From the NCBI RefSeq assembly GCF_001983935.1, contig NZ_CP017641.1:3968001-4032000 (forward strand): DNA of 64,000 nt. Reading direction: 5' to 3'. The translations under genes were made by a program, and so were the position numbers. A model generated the notes under the pieces. The model saw only the letters and a list, made by a program, of their open reading frames with translations, did no database searches and was not told the origin of the DNA. Shown piece by piece: positions 1 through 8,651 of this stretch (the stretch's first letter is position 1; the number at the start of each line of letters is the position of its first letter). Source of the DNA: Fuerstiella marisgermanici (GTDB lineage: Bacteria > Planctomycetota > Planctomycetia > Planctomycetales > Planctomycetaceae).

Positions 1-86
1 TCAACAATGGAGCGGACGATCTCCAAGCCAATCAGGTTCACTACCCCTGCGATGACAAAGAAAACGGTAATGGCTCCCCAGTTCAT
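1..86 (-). CDS. Membrane protein, N-terminal part only
   Basis: An ATG at 86 opens a reading frame that leaves the window at its left edge after 28 codons. The visible peptide starts MNWGAITVFFVIAGVVNLIG and is strongly hydrophobic, so it looks like a first membrane segment or signal anchor. The start lies two bases past the stop codon of the GNAT gene, as expected for the next gene of the same minus-strand cluster. Nothing more can be said about function because the rest lies outside the window. Confidence 0.5.
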   Translation of the reverse strand, partial: MNWGAITVFFVIAGVVNLIGLEIVRSIV

Positions 87-88
87 GG

Positions 89-607
89 CTACCCAAACGC
101 TCCGAATGGCGGAGAATACTTGACCGAGCCGATCACGCCTTCCAACGCACCGGGAACAAGTTCCAACGCCATCCATGCTTCCCCGCCGCCAAATGGGGAC
201 GCCAAGGGCTGGGCCAGTTCGGCACTGAATCCGAATCGTGGATAGAACTCGGTATGGCCAAGCACGACAACGATCTTGTGGCCCAATTTCCGGCAGGCAT
301 CCAATCCAGCTTCTACGAGCTTTGTACCGATCGCTTGCCGCTGGTGCTCGGGTGCCACGGCCATTGGGGCGAGCGACAGGGCATTCACCGGCCCCGTATT
401 TGTATTGATGGTTACTCTGCTGAACAGAATGTGCCCGACGATCTGCTGATCGCACTCAGCCACAAGCGAAACCTCCACGAAGCCACCATCTCGTAGTGCA
501 TAGACGAGGTTGGCTTCATCGACGCCATTAAATGCCGCTTGATTGACGTTCCAGATGTCCTGCTGGTCTTCGTCAGTCTCATGTCGGATTGTCGCTGTGG
601 CGTTCAT
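89..607 (-). CDS. GNAT family N-acetyltransferase (YhbS-like)
   Basis: 172 residues, the usual length of a single-domain GNAT enzyme that moves an acetyl group from acetyl-CoA to an amine. The motif A region reads LSLAPMAVAPEHQRQAIGTK at about residues 78-97, with the Q/R-x-x-G-x-G/A pyrophosphate loop in the form QRQAIGT. A later stretch, HTEFYPRFGFSAE, is the Y-x-R-x-G-F pattern typical of YhbS-like members. The substrate cannot be predicted. The ATG shares a base with the stop of the upstream gene (TAATG), so the two are probably translationally coupled. Confidence 0.9.
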   Translation of the reverse strand: MNATATIRHETDEDQQDIWNVNQAAFNGVDEANLVYALRDGGFVEVSLVAECDQQIVGHILFSRVTINTNTGPVNALSLAPMAVAPEHQRQAIGTKLVEAGLDACRKLGHKIVVVLGHTEFYPRFGFSAELAQPLASPFGGGEAWMALELVPGALEGVIGSVKYSPPFGAFG

Positions 608-1116
608 TATGTCCCCACTGATGTCAGACGCTCAAAGGCATCCTTTGGCTTGCCGTAACCATGATCGCCATCGGCGGCGATGGCCGACAGAAGGAAGTCG
701 TTGAGGAACGTGCCAACGCTATGTGGAGCCACGTCATCTGACAGCACAGCATCAGCCGCCATCACAAGCTCATTCATCGAGCCAATGACAGAACGATTCA
801 GCGACTTCGCAAACGTCACCGATCTCGTCGCCGGAATGATGTGTTGCTCATAAACGCTCTCCTTGCCATCGTCTTCCATGAACTCACGAATCAGGCTCAG
901 CGATCTCTGAATGAACGTATTGTCGTTGGTGATTCCGTTTCCGTACATCACACACGAATACATCGATTTCGTGTTGCACAAAATGACGTACTGAGTTCGC
1001 CCCACATTAAAGACGTTGGCAGACCAGTCAGCGTACTGGTTCTCATCGAGCGGCTTCTCAACGAGTTTGCTGACCTTGATCTTCTTGGCGAGTTTCTGGG
1101 AAAGGCGAATGATCAT
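607..1116 (-). CDS. DUF6933-like protein of unknown function
   Basis: 169 residues beginning MIIRLSQKLAKKIKV, an N-terminus I associate from memory with the DUF6933 family; the match should be treated as tentative. There is no signal peptide or membrane segment. The sequence looks like a compact mixed alpha/beta cytosolic protein, with no recognisable catalytic motif. It sits between a SMI1/KNR4 gene (22-base gap) and a GNAT gene (1-base overlap), so all three are probably co-transcribed. No clear Shine-Dalgarno sequence precedes the ATG. Confidence 0.75.
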   Translation of the reverse strand: MIIRLSQKLAKKIKVSKLVEKPLDENQYADWSANVFNVGRTQYVILCNTKSMYSCVMYGNGITNDNTFIQRSLSLIREFMEDDGKESVYEQHIIPATRSVTFAKSLNRSVIGSMNELVMAADAVLSDDVAPHSVGTFLNDFLLSAIAADGDHGYGKPKDAFERLTSVGT

Positions 1117-1137
1117 GGGGGATTCGGAATAGTTGGA

Positions 1138-1923
1138 TTATCGTAGAAACCACTCACGGGCTAGGGCAAGCAGGACGCCGAGCACAATGAGTAGTAACAG
1201 GGTTAGCAAATCCCGATGAAGCGGAACTCTGGGGTGAGCCCCGTAAATTGAGGATGGTGTCAAAATCCGACCTTCGCCCGATTCGATTTTCGTCAACCAA
1301 TTTGAGTACCAGTCAGTAAACGTGACCTGATCGCCGTTCTCGTCTTTGACCGGAGCGATTCCACCGTGATCGGCCCGCATGTCATCCCAGACGAAGCCTT
1401 GTTGTTCGCCATGAACCACCAACCACTGAAGCAGACCGCATCCAAGATGGCAGATCGGGATGGCACCGTCCATGATCGCAGGGCTCCAGTACCGCTCCTC
1501 CAGCAGCGAATCCCATTTCTCCACCAGACGGTCTTCATCGTCCCGAGACATCCCCTGCTGAATATCCGGCTCCTGATCAAAGAACTCCTTCCCCAGATTC
1601 CACGCTTCAGAATGGGGGAACGGTGTCCCCGGATCACCAAAGGGTAGATGCTCTCCCCATCGCCCATCCTCCTCGTACCCGAACTGAAAAAAGCCGTAGG
1701 CTGGCCCGGCACCACCGTTGCCGATCTCAGTGACGAAGCGACGATAATCCTCCGGCAGTCGGATGTTGTACTTTGCCTCGAAGACTTCAATCTCAGAGAC
1801 ATCCAGTGGTGACTTCAGAAGATAGTCATGACCCGATGAACCGAACACGGCTCGCTTTCGGTCGGTGTTGCTGAGCACCCTAAGGCGCTCAGTGATGTCA
1901 TCTTTTTTGAGCTTGGTATTCAT
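1138..1923 (-). CDS. SMI1/KNR4 (SUKH) domain protein with C-terminal membrane anchor
   Basis: The SUKH signature is visible around residues 40-90 (LPEDYRRFVTEIGNGGAGPA, then FFQFG). The family is known for immunity proteins against contact-dependent or polymorphic toxins and for regulatory adaptors. The last 25 residues (HRDLLTLLLLIVLGVLLALA, then a basic tail) form one membrane helix, so the domain is probably tethered to the membrane. I start the gene at the ATG at 1923, which lies one base past the stop of a small upstream ORF; the longer frame would begin with a TTG inside that ORF. No toxin gene is visible nearby. Confidence 0.8.
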   Translation of the reverse strand: MNTKLKKDDITERLRVLSNTDRKRAVFGSSGHDYLLKSPLDVSEIEVFEAKYNIRLPEDYRRFVTEIGNGGAGPAYGFFQFGYEEDGRWGEHLPFGDPGTPFPHSEAWNLGKEFFDQEPDIQQGMSRDDEDRLVEKWDSLLEERYWSPAIMDGAIPICHLGCGLLQWLVVHGEQQGFVWDDMRADHGGIAPVKDENGDQVTFTDWYSNWLTKIESGEGRILTPSSIYGAHPRVPLHRDLLTLLLLIVLGVLLALAREWFLR

Positions 1924-1924
1924 T

Positions 1925-2038
1925 TCAAAGGTATGTGCTGAATTCATCACCAAACATAACGATCAACAGGCCGAGAATCGCCAGCCCAATCCCAAGAGGT
2001 GTCAGCGGCGTCAAGCGATGGAAGTCGAATAAAGACAC
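1925..2038 (-). CDS. Small membrane ORF upstream of the SMI1/KNR4 gene
   Basis: A 37-codon frame starts with GTG at 2038 and stops at 1925, one base before the ATG of the SMI1/KNR4 gene. The centre, PLGIGLAILGLLIVMFG, would form a single membrane helix. A GGAG lies about 11 bases upstream of the GTG. Precise coupling to the next gene and the hydrophobic core support it. Its shortness and lack of known relatives leave real doubt. Confidence 0.35.
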   Translation of the reverse strand: MSLFDFHRLTPLTPLGIGLAILGLLIVMFGDEFSTYL

Positions 2039-2150
2039 TACATCCAAGCTCCACAACATCTTCCCCAAAGACCCATTGAATCTCGGAGCACTGATGTCGA
2101 GTTAAGATGAATTAAAGCTATTGGCAGCGGATTCAAATGTTGGAGGGTCG

Positions 2151-2849
2151 CTACATGCCATTCGACTCGCCAGCACGGGACACCGATACAGGCAAACACT
2201 TCATGACACTCTCGGCTACCTGCTTTGCCTGAGCCACTTTGCCCTTTCCGTTGAAGTGAGTCCCATCGCCTGAATACCAGTCGGGATCCTCTTCCACGAG
2301 CCCAAACAGATCGTTCGTGGAGATTCCATGTTCTTTCATGATCTCAGCAGCAATCAGATTCCGTTCTTTGACTCTCGCTGTCCGATCCCCGAACTTTTGC
2401 AGATCGCTTCTATCACGCACTGGTGTCGTCGTTGCCCAGATGAACTTCGCATCGGCTGCATGTTTCTTCACGGCAGCAACAGTCTTAGCGAGACCTTCTC
2501 GATATTGCTCTTCGGTGTAGCCCCAACCGTGGAGACCGTTATTGAAGTGGATCACCGAGAAGTTGTATTGTTTCAGCAGCAACTGAAGATCGTCATTGAA
2601 AGTCGGGGCAGAGACACACTTGGAGGTGGTTAAGCGAGCACAGGATGCCTTTCCGGCGAGAAGCTTTTCTGTTCCGCCGAAATACCCTCGTGTGATCGAA
2701 TCACCAACCAGCAGAACTCGTGGCAAGTCATCTTTGTTGGCGTCGGTGACCCAGATGTCGATCCACTCGATGCGTTCACGGATGGGCTCCTCAGCAGCAA
2801 GGAACTGTGCCACAAGAATGGTGGTGAGCAGGATGGCGATATGTTTCAC
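2151..2849 (-). CDS. Secreted SGNH/GDSL hydrolase
   Basis: Block I is clear in LLVGDSITRGYFGG, which holds the nucleophile serine, and block V in DGTHFNGKG, which supplies the Asp-x-x-His pair. Such enzymes are usually esterases acting on acyl groups of lipids or polysaccharides. I place the start at the GTG at 2849, because AGGA lies about nine bases upstream and the resulting N-terminus (MKHIAILLTTILVAQFLAAE) is a good signal peptide. The longer frame up to 2975 would bury that signal. Substrate is unknown. Confidence 0.85.
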   Translation of the reverse strand: MKHIAILLTTILVAQFLAAEEPIRERIEWIDIWVTDANKDDLPRVLLVGDSITRGYFGGTEKLLAGKASCARLTTSKCVSAPTFNDDLQLLLKQYNFSVIHFNNGLHGWGYTEEQYREGLAKTVAAVKKHAADAKFIWATTTPVRDRSDLQKFGDRTARVKERNLIAAEIMKEHGISTNDLFGLVEEDPDWYSGDGTHFNGKGKVAQAKQVAESVMKCLPVSVSRAGESNGM

Positions 2850-3306
2850 TTGTGATGTCCTTGTGCGGCTCAGATCTTTATTGGTGCTGTCGTGGCGACA
2901 GGCAAGTTTTGTTTCTGAAAACAGTGACGGTACTTGTTGGCACGACACTACTTTAACGCAGATCACTTTTCTCAAGGGGCATGATAACTCGCCTTCTGAA
3001 AACTAAAGAACAACTTTTGGACTGAAAGTCGAAACAAGAATTGCTCTGTCCAGAAAATGGCGATTTTGTTAAGATCCCTGCTCAGTCACCGTAAAAACTA
3101 CAGCGAAAAATCGCACATCGACTGACGCCCTGCGTCCAAGCGTTTTGAACCTCTTCGGCGTCCCGCTGACCACCGGCACCGGCTCAGCACTTCCCAGTCA
3201 ATTCCGTGGCACCGTTTTGCGCCGCAGTCAGGGAATATTGAAAAACGCTGCCGAATTTTTTCACCACGTTACTACATAAAAGTAACAAACATTGCGTGGA
3301 GGGTAC
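2850..3306. promoter_or_regulatory. Gene-free region with candidate operator before the AlpA-like gene
   Basis: No supported gene in this 457-base stretch. At 3268-3286 there is a perfect inverted repeat, GTTACT-7-AGTAAC, about 20 bases before the proposed start of the HTH gene, a natural place for an operator. At 3059-3067 GGCGATTTT is the reverse complement of a nine-base core found twice at 15693-15823, on the other side of the presumed mobile element. This might mark its left end, but nine bases is weak evidence. Confidence 0.35.
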
Positions 3307-3516
3307 GTGCGAGCAACACCAGCAGAAAGAAGAAATGTCCTTGGCCTATTCAATGTGTCTGAGGCCGCTCGTCAACTCGATGTTGGCATTCAGCGGCTTC
3401 ACAGGGACATAAGGGCTGGTCGTGTGCCATCGCCACAAACGTGCGTTGGCAGACGATACTACTTCACTGCGGACGCTCTGACGAACCTCGCCACGCATTA
3501 CCAAGAAAGGAATTAG
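3307..3516 (+). CDS. AlpA/MerR-like small HTH protein (excisionase-like)
   Basis: 69 residues from a GTG at 3307, preceded by GGAGG at a good distance. The core FNVSEAARQLDVGIQRLHRD is a winged-helix/MerR-type helix-turn-helix, followed by GRRYYFTADAL, the usual wing and tail of AlpA/excisionase proteins. In P4-like elements such proteins control excision and expression of the replication genes. The position directly upstream of a P4-type primase fits. A longer TTG start at 3292 is possible but lacks a ribosome site. Confidence 0.7.
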   Translation: MRATPAERRNVLGLFNVSEAARQLDVGIQRLHRDIRAGRVPSPQTCVGRRYYFTADALTNLATHYQERN

Positions 3517-3518
3517 CG

Positions 3519-3830
3519 ATGAAAAATAAAACAAGGAGAGTGACTGTGGATATTCAGGGCCAAGAAGAGATTCGCCATATTCGCAGTGTGATTATGGAAG
3601 TCCCAGAGGACATGCTCGACGAGGAGGTTGAATGCGTCAACGCTGATCACTTCAACCAAGTTGAAGAACGATCCGAGTGGGAAGTCGATGACTCCAGCGG
3701 AATCTATGCTGAAGGATTTCCAACACTCGTCGGACCCGCTGCTCCAGACGCAGAGCCCGACCTAATTGTCGTCAGGGACGACAACGGTGAGTTCCGTGTA
3801 TGTGGCAACGAAAAATTCTTGTTGTCCTAA
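3519..3830 (+). CDS. Hypothetical acidic protein of the mobile element
   Basis: 103 residues from the ATG at 3519, with AAGGA just upstream and its start two bases past the HTH gene stop. Basic at the N-terminus (MKNKTRRVTV) and very acidic after that, rich in Glu and Asp. No motif is recognised. It probably shares a transcript with the HTH gene and ends at a strong terminator. DNA mimicry or a structural role are possible for such a charge pattern, but this is speculation. Confidence 0.7.
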   Translation: MKNKTRRVTVDIQGQEEIRHIRSVIMEVPEDMLDEEVECVNADHFNQVEERSEWEVDDSSGIYAEGFPTLVGPAAPDAEPDLIVVRDDNGEFRVCGNEKFLLS

Positions 3831-3839
3831 AACAACAAA

Positions 3840-3880
3840 CCGCCAGCGATGAGTCGTCGCTGGCGGTCTTTGGTCTTTTT
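3840..3880 (+). terminator. Rho-independent terminator
   Basis: A perfect ten-pair stem, CCGCCAGCGA with TCGCTGGCGG (3840-3849 and 3857-3866) around a seven-base loop, is followed by TCTTTGGTCTTTTT. It closes the HTH/acidic-protein transcript and separates it from the primase gene. Confidence 0.85.
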
Positions 3881-3928
3881 AACTTTTGAAATGTTCCGAC
3901 TGGTGGTCAGTCGGAGAAGGACATCCTT

Positions 3929-6385
3929 ATGTATTTAAGTAACACCGAACCAATTCTCGTTGACGAAAGCACGAGAAATCACAGAACAGAGATCGTCTCT
4001 CGGCTGTACGAAATGAATTTCAATCTGATCCCGATGAACGGTAAGAATCCGTGCGTCGAATGGAACGAGTTTCAGACTCATCGAGTAACGCCACAAGACC
4101 TCAGGAAATGGCTGACCGGCAAGTTTCCGACCAAGGACGGCAGGCGAATTTGGAAAGCAAGAAACCACAATTTCGCTTTGCTTACCGGTGCCATCCCATG
4201 GTCAGACGACAATCCCGGCATCATCGTCGTGGACAGCGATGACGAAGAAGCTGAAGAGCTTGTTCGGAATCACTGTCCACCAACGCCAATGATGCAGGTT
4301 ACAGGCAGTGGTAACAAGCAGTTTGTCTATCGACGACCGCCAATCGAGGCCCAGCCGTTCATCGGTAGTCCGACAAAGCTGCGACTGGATGGCAAACAGT
4401 ACAACCTCGACATTCGGGGCGATGGCGGGCTTATCATGATCCCCGGATCGATTCATCCGAAGACAGGGAGCATGTACGAGGAAGTAACATCGTGGACCAT
4501 GGAGCTTCTGATGGAGTGCCCTGTCTATGATCCAGCGTGGTTGCCATATGAAAGGGCGAAGACAAAGAAGACATCTGCCTTCATCACAGCAGACATCATT
4601 TCCGATGAACACGAAGATCTCATTGCTCAGGTTCAGACGGAAGTCGAAGAACGTGAGTCGCAGGCTCGGTGTTATCTGGATTCTGTTCCCGGAACACAGG
4701 AAGGCACTGGTGCTGATAATAAGTGTTCAGCATTGACCATGAAGTTACTCTACGGCTTCGCTTTGCCAGTAAACGTCGTTCAGGAAATGCTGAGCGAATG
4801 GGGACGCAAACCGGACCAGTTTGACGCTTCCTGTGCTTGGTATCCGTGGACCGACGACGAAATTGCCAGAAAGATCGATTGGTGTCTCGGACAGTCCTAC
4901 GAGGGCAGAATCGCAGACCGACTGTCACCGTTTCGTGATGTTGGTCCCATGGAAGCCAAGGTTGACGACGTTGTTAAGCCAGTTGATGACAACCACACCA
5001 TTGATCCCAAGAACCATCTCGAAACTGCCGAACTGTTTCGGCGGGAATGCTTTGCTCACAATCACAAGCCAACACTGATTCATCATCAGGCGACATGGCA
5101 TGGCTGGACAGGAAAGCTGTATGAGGTCATCAGTGATGACGACATAAAGGCTCGTCTGTGGAAGTGGCTGGCGACTTGCAAAACGTGGAGCAAGGATAAG
5201 CGGACGACATTCAAGCCGACAAGGAATGTTGTCGGTGGTGTCATGGACGGTTTAAAGGCGGTGACCAATCAGTCTTCTCAACTTGAGGCACCCTGCTGGC
5301 TTTCAAATGGACCAGAAGAGATCATCGCCTTTGACAACGGCTTGCTAAATGTCCGGGAGTTTCTTTCTGGGAAAGACAACCTCCTTTCGCACACGCCGAA
5401 TTGGTTTTCACCAAATTGTCTGCCACACCGGTTTGATCACCACGCAAACTGTCCCACATGGCTGGATTTTCTGAACCAAGTCTTCGATGAAGATGAGGAA
5501 CGGATCAACACGCTACAGCAGTGGTTTGGCTACAACCTTGTCAGTGACAACCGTCAGCACAAAATCGCTATGCTGATTGGCCCACCTCGAAGTGGCAAAG
5601 GCACCACGATGGCGATGATGTCAGCAATGCTCGGTCGTCATAACATCGCCAACACTTCATTGGCTTCACTTGGAGGCAGATTCGGGCTGGAACCACTTGT
5701 CGGGAAGATGTCTGCTCTGATTGACGAAGGTCATCTTGGCAGGTACAGCGACAACTCGCTAATTCTGGAGCGACTGAAGGCCATCTCTGGCGGTTCTGAA
5801 CAGACGGTGGACCGAAAAGGTGTGAAGGCAATATCCAGTGTTGCAATGAAAGTCAGGTTCACCATGGCGGTCAATGAACTGCCACGGTTGTCGGATTCTT
5901 CAGCAGCATTGAGGTCTCGATTACTGATCATTCCCTTCAACAACACCTACGAAGGCAAAGAGGACTTTGGGCTTGTTGATAGCTTGTTGAAGGAAGTCTC
6001 GGGAATCACCAATTGGTCGCTGAAAGGACTGAAACAGTTGCGAGCCAATGGACGTTTCAAGAATCCGATTGCAGGTGAAAAGATCATGCGTGATTTTGTT
6101 TATCTGTCGTCACCAGTTCAGTCCTTTTTGGACGAGTGTTGTCTTGTTGGATCAGACAAAAGTGTTCGCTTCGATGACATACAGACAGCATGGAAGGCTT
6201 GGTGTGAACAGAACGGGCATGTGTCTGGAAGCAATAACGACTTTGGCCGAAAGCTTCGTGCTGCAATACCACGAATTGATGATGAACGACGCCGAAATGG
6301 TGCCGGGCGAGACCGCTGGTACAAAGGTTTGGGGCTGAATCCTGAAACGATTCTTCAGCAGAATTGTCGTTCGATGATTTCGTAG
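3929..6385 (+). CDS. P4-type primase-polymerase/SF3 helicase (replication protein)
   Basis: 818 residues. The N-terminal half has a bifunctional primase-polymerase domain (about 20-190) with the acidic pair in GIIVVDSDDEEAE and the later DIRGDGGLIMIPGSIHPKTG. The C-terminal half is a phage/plasmid D5/DUF5906-type helicase: Walker A GPPRSGKGT near residue 550, Walker B SALIDEGHLG, then FTMAVNELPRLS and the arginine finger ALRSRLLIIPF. This architecture is known from autonomously replicating satellites and integrative elements such as P4, where one protein both primes and unwinds. It should therefore be the replication initiator of the element. The following non-coding repeats (6386-6769) are a plausible origin. 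Confidence 0.92.
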   Translation: MYLSNTEPILVDESTRNHRTEIVSRLYEMNFNLIPMNGKNPCVEWNEFQTHRVTPQDLRKWLTGKFPTKDGRRIWKARNHNFALLTGAIPWSDDNPGIIVVDSDDEEAEELVRNHCPPTPMMQVTGSGNKQFVYRRPPIEAQPFIGSPTKLRLDGKQYNLDIRGDGGLIMIPGSIHPKTGSMYEEVTSWTMELLMECPVYDPAWLPYERAKTKKTSAFITADIISDEHEDLIAQVQTEVEERESQARCYLDSVPGTQEGTGADNKCSALTMKLLYGFALPVNVVQEMLSEWGRKPDQFDASCAWYPWTDDEIARKIDWCLGQSYEGRIADRLSPFRDVGPMEAKVDDVVKPVDDNHTIDPKNHLETAELFRRECFAHNHKPTLIHHQATWHGWTGKLYEVISDDDIKARLWKWLATCKTWSKDKRTTFKPTRNVVGGVMDGLKAVTNQSSQLEAPCWLSNGPEEIIAFDNGLLNVREFLSGKDNLLSHTPNWFSPNCLPHRFDHHANCPTWLDFLNQVFDEDEERINTLQQWFGYNLVSDNRQHKIAMLIGPPRSGKGTTMAMMSAMLGRHNIANTSLASLGGRFGLEPLVGKMSALIDEGHLGRYSDNSLILERLKAISGGSEQTVDRKGVKAISSVAMKVRFTMAVNELPRLSDSSAALRSRLLIIPFNNTYEGKEDFGLVDSLLKEVSGITNWSLKGLKQLRANGRFKNPIAGEKIMRDFVYLSSPVQSFLDECCLVGSDKSVRFDDIQTAWKAWCEQNGHVSGSNNDFGRKLRAAIPRIDDERRRNGAGRDRWYKGLGLNPETILQQNCRSMIS

Positions 6386-6769
6386 TGGGCCAGACAAACT
6401 GCCGTTCATGTGGGTCGGAACTGCCAAGGTTCCGGCCCATTTGCGTTTTGTGACCTGTTTTCCTTCCATAGTCACCCCCATCAACAGCGTCGGCGGCAAG
6501 GTGGTCCAGACATGGGCCGAACAAAGGTCCGCACATGGGCCAGACAAAAGTGGCAATAAACCCTGTAAAAACAGGGGTGGTCCACATGGTCCTAACGAAA
6601 TCTACTTTCATTTAGATATTTTGAATTGGAAGGATGTAAACAAAACAAGAAGGAGAACTGCGAATTCGTCTGGACCATGTGGACCATCCGGCCCAGCGCC
6701 ACTTTTCTCTTCCCTTGGTAACGCCGCAGGTGCCGTGGGAGACAGTGGCAGTAGCGATGTGTCACCCCA
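6386..6769. other. Repeat-rich non-coding block, candidate replication origin
   Basis: No gene is seen. A hairpin (GGGTCGGAAC at 6412-6421 with GTTCCGGCCC at 6429-6438) lies 26 bases past the primase stop and may terminate it. The words TGGGCCAGACAAA or TGGTCCAGACA recur near 6387, 6485 and 6537. A perfect hairpin CCCTGT-AAAA-ACAGGG occupies 6561-6576. A 15-base word at 6578-6592 (TGGTCCACATGGTCC) returns as its reverse complement at 6672-6686. P4-type origins consist of short repeats recognised by the primase-helicase, so the position fits, but origin activity is inferred. Confidence 0.4.
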
Positions 6770-6783
6770 GTAGCTGGTGTCCG
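6770..6783 (-). repeat. GGACACC motif, copy 1
   Basis: Minus-strand CGGACACCAGCTAC, an exact match to the consensus CGGACACCARCTAC. It lies 30 bases downstream of the stop of the minus-strand gene at 6814. No gene on its own strand follows. Upstream, GGTGTC can pair with the GACACC of the motif itself. Confidence 0.7.
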
Positions 6784-6813
6784 ACACTGAATGACACCGG
6801 TCAACCAATTCCC

Positions 6814-7914
6814 TCAAGACTGCTGATAGTGAGTCGCAGTGGTGCCACAATCACTGCAAATGAAGGCGTAGAAAATCCCTTCCATCATTGGATCAAAGTC
6901 CTCGTTGCTGACCTGCCCAATGAAGACCATCTTCCGAGAACAATCAAGACAGTCAGGGAACTCAGCATCCTGAACCCACGTTGGCAAACCTCCAATTTGC
7001 GAGAACTTGCCGCTTGGAATTCCAGTCCAGCTTGCGGACTCCATGAAATGCCTTGGCTGATTGGCAAGGACCAGCGGACATTCAGGAAGCAAGTCAAAGT
7101 CGTCTGACTCATCCGGGAGATACTCGGGACGTTCGTTTGCAGGATGCCATTCGACACCAGTCTCAGTTGTTTTGCCATAGACCAAGCCGTACGCCGTGCA
7201 AACATCGCACGTCAGGACTTGCCAATGTCTTGGCATCAAGTTCAGGAACGCAACTTTTTCGCTTGCGGCATCAATGTCGAATAGTGATGTCAGTTTTCGG
7301 CTGCACCATGGGCACTTCTCTTCCGAACGCAATCCAACTTCTACGGCACTCGACACATCGTCGTTTCCCGGTTGGACAAGCGGAACCGTTTCTTTGAAGA
7401 AAAGGTTTCGACGCTGACCGTCTGCTGTGAGTTCCCAGCCAGCTTCGTTGGCATAAGCATGAGGTGGAACATAAAGGTCATTCGCCCATTTAGGCTTCTC
7501 CGTTCGCCATTTTGTAAAGGCAGCTTGAGCTTCTTGATTCCCAGCCCACGCAAGGCAAAGTAACAGGTGGTTGCGAGATAGCTGAGCATCCACAGATTCA
7601 ATAAGAGTCGCCAACCTCAATGCCACGGCATCACTCGCATCGAAGTAGATCAGTCCGGGATAGAATATCTCGGCGTCGAGCAATCGTTCATGAAACGGAG
7701 TCAAGCAACCCGGATGAAGACATGACAGGCACGTAAGGTAGTCGCCACCGTTCTCGTCGCCATTCAACGCATCGCTGACAAGACAATCAATGTCGTCATT
7801 CGTGAGCCCACGATAAAGCTCCGTCGCAATCTGAGACTGTGTGACGAGGTTTTCTCGACTTCCAAACGAGCCAGTGCTGTGAAACTGACGGATTTGTTCT
7901 GATGCTTTGCTCAT
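6814..7914 (-). CDS. Hypothetical protein with YwqG/DUF1963-like C-terminal end
   Basis: 366 residues. The middle carries a cysteine pair (CPWCSRKL) and a second (CDVCTAYG), suggesting a zinc-binding module near residues 200-240. The end, SGKFSQIGGLPTWVQDAEFP followed by MVFIGQVSNEDFD and a further CSDCG, resembles DUF1963/YwqG proteins, in which an aromatic and acidic strand pattern of this kind recurs. The next gene downstream in the genome order (7921) is a clear member of that family, and only six bases separate them. No enzymatic function is known for the family, and none is proposed. Confidence 0.75.
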   Translation of the reverse strand: MSKASEQIRQFHSTGSFGSRENLVTQSQIATELYRGLTNDDIDCLVSDALNGDENGGDYLTCLSCLHPGCLTPFHERLLDAEIFYPGLIYFDASDAVALRLATLIESVDAQLSRNHLLLCLAWAGNQEAQAAFTKWRTEKPKWANDLYVPPHAYANEAGWELTADGQRRNLFFKETVPLVQPGNDDVSSAVEVGLRSEEKCPWCSRKLTSLFDIDAASEKVAFLNLMPRHWQVLTCDVCTAYGLVYGKTTETGVEWHPANERPEYLPDESDDFDLLPECPLVLANQPRHFMESASWTGIPSGKFSQIGGLPTWVQDAEFPDCLDCSRKMVFIGQVSNEDFDPMMEGIFYAFICSDCGTTATHYQQS

Positions 7915-7920
7915 AACGCC

Positions 7921-8607
7921 CTACCCACACTGCCACAAAAACTTTGCTTCATCACCAGCTTCGTTCAAAAATGCGTAGCCGACACCGGCATCGCCAAAGT
8001 TGATCGAGAATGGGACGCTGCATGAATCAAGCTGAAGCAACAGTTGGCATGGTCCTTCAAACGGGAATTCATCGCCTTGCATGAAGACAGGCGATCCACC
8101 GATTTTGTTTTCATCGAGTTTCCCAGTGGCTGCTTCTGCATCTTCCTCGGACATCTTGAATCGCTCGTCTTCGGTGACAAACTCGATATCGTCAGACTCG
8201 ACCAACTTGACAGCGAATTCGCAGGTTTGCTTCTGAAGTCGATCCTTTCCTTCCACTTGGACCATCTTGAACAGCGTTGGGCCATCTGTCTTGTTCGCAG
8301 TTGGTGTCCGTGAAGTTCCCGGCTGGAGAACAACAGCATTCTCGCCACCATCGGGCTCATACGTGCCGTCTATAAAGCTGTCGTCTTCCTCTTCCGTCAT
8401 GAACAGGTAGGCCATCTTTGCTGGCGTGGTGAACCCGTACTCTTCACGCAGTTCAACTTGTCCAATGAATCGCATCTGATTGCCGGTTTCTTTGCTTAGC
8501 GGCCAAGCAGGCTCGTCGATCCAAACTGGTTGACCACCAAACTTCGTCACCGGCTCGGTGATGGGCGAGTTGGCTTCGTTGAATTCGATTACTTGCTTCT
8601 TTGGCAT
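7921..8607 (-). CDS. DUF1963/YwqG family protein
   Basis: 228 residues from an ATG at 8607, chosen because AAGGAAG lies just upstream; an ATG eight codons earlier has none. The segments VTKFGGQPVWIDEPAWPLSK, MRFIGQVEL and the closing GVGYAFLNEAGDEAKFLWQC are the features by which YwqG-like proteins are recognised. It is likely cytosolic, acidic, and co-transcribed with the gene at 6814. The role of the family is unknown. A degenerate GGACACC motif lies just upstream. Confidence 0.8.
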   Translation of the reverse strand: MPKKQVIEFNEANSPITEPVTKFGGQPVWIDEPAWPLSKETGNQMRFIGQVELREEYGFTTPAKMAYLFMTEEEDDSFIDGTYEPDGGENAVVLQPGTSRTPTANKTDGPTLFKMVQVEGKDRLQKQTCEFAVKLVESDDIEFVTEDERFKMSEEDAEAATGKLDENKIGGSPVFMQGDEFPFEGPCQLLLQLDSCSVPFSINFGDAGVGYAFLNEAGDEAKFLWQCG

Positions 8608-8637
8608 GGCTGCTTCCTTAGTCGTTTTCATGTCAGT

Positions 8638-8651
8638 TTAGCAGGTGTCCT
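8638..8651 (-). repeat. GGACACC motif, copy 2 (degenerate)
   Basis: Minus-strand AGGACACCTGCTAA differs from the consensus at three or four positions. It lies about 30 bases upstream of the YwqG start at 8607, the same place relative to a gene as the good copies. Confidence 0.45.
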
